From IMG/VR virus record IMGVR_UViG_3300037843_000547, positions 1 to 29,179 of that record: 29,179 nucleotides of DNA; one strand, 5' to 3'. The stretch's first letter is position 1. Every line of letters begins with the position of its first letter. The DNA comes from a virus. Both the position numbers and the translations under genes were made by a program. The notes beneath the pieces are model-generated. The model ran no database searches, had not been told where the DNA came from, and saw only the letters and a list, made by a program, of their open reading frames with translations. Below are positions 27,795 through 29,179 of the stretch, piece by piece.

Positions 27795-27967
27795 AGCAGT
27801 GCAGGTGGAATGGCGTTGGCCGTTGCGACAAGCCGGGCGTCTGCTCCATCGACTGGCCCGATGGCGACGGAAATACTAAGTGGTACTGCGCCGAGCACTA
27901 CGACCGCCTAATCGCCGCTCTGAAAGAGTCCGGGCGGATAGCCTTGCTGAAGGGAAAGCATGCCTAA
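27791..27967 (+). CDS. WYCAEHYD-family Cys/His mini-protein, copy C (58 aa)
   Basis: ATGA overlap with copy B. Cys4, Cys12, Cys18, Cys33 and His36: QCRWNGVGRCDKPGVC, IDWPDGDG, KWYCAEHYD. The basic end (LLKGKHA) overlaps the exonuclease start by 8 bases. The family may be expanding by tandem duplication. Confidence 0.74.
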   Translation: MKQCRWNGVGRCDKPGVCSIDWPDGDGNTKWYCAEHYDRLIAALKESGRIALLKGKHA

Positions 27968-28952
27968 GCGAATCTTCCTGCTAGACACGATGTCGCAAGT
28001 GTACCGCGCCTATCACGCGGCGGCGCACCAGTCCATCAGAATGTCCACCAAGGCGGGCTTCCCCACGGGCGCGACCTACATCTTCGCAAGGATGATGAAG
28101 AGGCTGGTCGATGAGCACAAGCCCGAGTACATCATGGCGTGCATGGAGGGCAGCGGGATGACGAACCGCGAGAGGCTGTACCCCGAGTACAAGGCGAACC
28201 GCAAAGGCGAAACACCCGAAGAGCTTCAGCGCCAGTTCCCCTACATCGACAGACTGCTTGAAGCCTACAGGCTGAGGCGGATCAGCGTCCCCGGCTACGA
28301 GGCGGACGACATCATCGGCACGCTGTCCCGGCAGTTCTACGAGCAGGATGCCGGGAACATGGTCTACGTCGTGTCGGGCGACAAGGACATGCTCCAGCTT
28401 GTCAATGACCGCATCCTCGTCGTGAATCCCATGAAGGGGCTGCTGGCGGACGCGCAGAAGGTCGAGCTTATCGTCGGCGTCCCCCCGGACCGCGTGACTG
28501 ACGTCATGGCGCTTCGCGGCGACACCGTGGACAACGTGCCGGGAGCGCCGGGCATCGGCGACAAAGGCTCCGTCGCGATCATCAGGCAGTTCGGGTCGCT
28601 GACCGCCGCCCTCGACAGGGCCGGGGAGGTGACCCGCAAGAGCTACCGCGAGTCGCTCCAGAACAACCGGGCGCAGATCGAGCTTAGCCACAGGCTGGTC
28701 ACCATCGACCGGGACGCCCCCATCGGGGCCGTCGCGGAGGAGGAACTGGCGCGGATGGCGTTCGCCGGGCCGGACGCCGATGCGCTGAAGGGCGTCTACG
28801 CCGAGCTTGAGTTCGCCTCCCTGCTGGGCAAGGAGTCGCTCGCCGCCGTGGAGGACTTCGCCGAGATCGTCCAGCCGGAGCCTCCGGCGAATATCGACAC
28901 GCGCACCACGATGTCCGAGGAGCAGGCGAACAAGCTGATCGACAGCTTTTGA
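27960..28952 (+). CDS. PolA-type 5'-3' exonuclease / flap endonuclease (free-standing)
   Basis: 330 residues. Asp9 in FLLDTMSQVYRAYH, YKANRKGETPEEL (77-89), YEADD (113-117), SGDKD (139-143), RGDTVDNVPGAPGIG (186-200) and the following helix-turn-helix are in the order of the Pol I 5' nuclease domain. Such enzymes remove RNA primers and cut flaps. Polymerase parts are absent, so this is a stand-alone nuclease. Where family members have Phe-Asp before the Arg (FD...TFR), this one reads CMEGSGMTNR, so the Asp appears replaced by Glu63. The C-terminus (ANIDTRTTMSEEQANK) is extra. Confidence 0.88.
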   Translation: MPKRIFLLDTMSQVYRAYHAAAHQSIRMSTKAGFPTGATYIFARMMKRLVDEHKPEYIMACMEGSGMTNRERLYPEYKANRKGETPEELQRQFPYIDRLLEAYRLRRISVPGYEADDIIGTLSRQFYEQDAGNMVYVVSGDKDMLQLVNDRILVVNPMKGLLADAQKVELIVGVPPDRVTDVMALRGDTVDNVPGAPGIGDKGSVAIIRQFGSLTAALDRAGEVTRKSYRESLQNNRAQIELSHRLVTIDRDAPIGAVAEEELARMAFAGPDADALKGVYAELEFASLLGKESLAAVEDFAEIVQPEPPANIDTRTTMSEEQANKLIDSF

Positions 28953-28959
28953 GGAAGAC

Positions 28960-29166
28960 ATGGGGAAAACCTACAACGACGGCGTGAAGGATTGCATGGC
29001 GGTCATCCAAAAAAGGGTGGACGACCTCACGCAGAAGGAAACCGAGACGTTCCGCGATCCCGCGAGCGGTCGCTCTGAGACCATCAAAAAGGGCGAATGG
29101 ACCGGCAGCGCCTACGAGCACCAGTTATTCACTGGATTGCTAGCGAAATTCTCCGCCCTTTTGTGA
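28960..29166 (+). CDS. Small hypothetical protein (68 aa)
   Basis: ATG 28960 is 7 bases after the exonuclease stop, with GAGGAAG at 28951-28957 as a close Shine-Dalgarno. Basic and polar product (KDCMAVIQKRVDDLTQKE; GRSETIKKGEWTGS). No recognised motif. Confidence 0.65.
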   Translation: MGKTYNDGVKDCMAVIQKRVDDLTQKETETFRDPASGRSETIKKGEWTGSAYEHQLFTGLLAKFSALL

Positions 29167-29172
29167 GGAATA

Positions 29173-29179
29173 ATGAAAC
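29173..29179 (+). CDS. Start of a further gene (partial)
   Basis: ATG 29173 follows GAGGAA (29165-29170) at the window edge. Only two codons are visible, so nothing can be said of the product. Confidence 0.4.

Noticed and set aside
27981-28961. 326-residue minus-strand frame across the exonuclease gene
   Set aside because: Shadow of a well-supported 5'-3' exonuclease gene.
1-29179. tRNA, rRNA or integrase/attachment site
   Set aside because: No cloverleaf-like or rRNA-like stretch and no recombinase motif was recognised by eye; a tRNA scan could still find one.

Overview
The window looks like part of a tailed double-stranded DNA phage genome (Caudoviricetes-like). It is GC-rich and packed with short genes that mostly overlap by 1, 4 or 8 bases (TGATG, ATGA). 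All but one gene lie on the + strand. A tail-fibre-like gene, a phage-type recombination set (RecA-like, RuvC-like, Mre11-like, half-Rad50, 5'-3' exonuclease), an HU-like protein and two GIY-YIG homing endonucleases support this. I see no rRNA, tRNA, CRISPR array, integrase or transposase. A classical signal peptide and a lipobox lipoprotein suggest a Gram-negative, GC-rich host, but the host cannot be named from this sequence.

Layout. 1-2922: end of a structural region, with a membrane-protein tail, an unknown protein and a repeat-containing tail fibre. 3054-5331: an XPD/DinG-like helicase and a convergent GIY-YIG endonuclease. 5469-8898: small genes of mostly unknown role, a nucleoside deoxyribosyltransferase-like enzyme and small membrane proteins, punctuated by two clear rho-independent terminators. 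8971-12081: an unknown protein, an HU-like protein, a possible ssDNA-binding protein and a DEDDh exonuclease. 12208-15761: an envelope module, with a signal-peptide protein carrying HEEVH, a large lipoprotein and two membrane microproteins. 15779-24125: recombination and repair, with RuvC-like, RecA-like, a half-length Rad50/SbcC-like ATPase ending at its zinc hook, a coiled-coil partner, an Mre11/SbcD-like nuclease and a second GIY-YIG gene. 24122-29179: accessory genes, with a GGCT-like protein, a second metallophosphoesterase, a MazG-like protein, several Cys-rich mini-proteins (one metallothionein-like, three tandem WYCAEHYD paralogues) and a free-standing PolA-type 5'-3' exonuclease.

How the genes may work together: helicase, recombinase, resolvase-like nuclease, Rad50/Mre11-like pair, DEDDh exonuclease and flap exonuclease form a recombination-dependent replication and repair kit. 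The deoxyribosyltransferase-like, DUF1937-like and MazG-like proteins point to control of the nucleotide pool. The exported pair at 12.2-15.3 kb probably acts in the host envelope.

The most unusual regulatory signal is a short GTATTA element that recurs just upstream of genes. At several genes with no Shine-Dalgarno sequence its -10-like hexamer ends only 5-6 bases before the start codon, as expected for leaderless mRNAs. A GTATACTA variant sits about 16 bases before two genes that do have a Shine-Dalgarno. Together these suggest a phage-wide set of promoters fused to translation starts.
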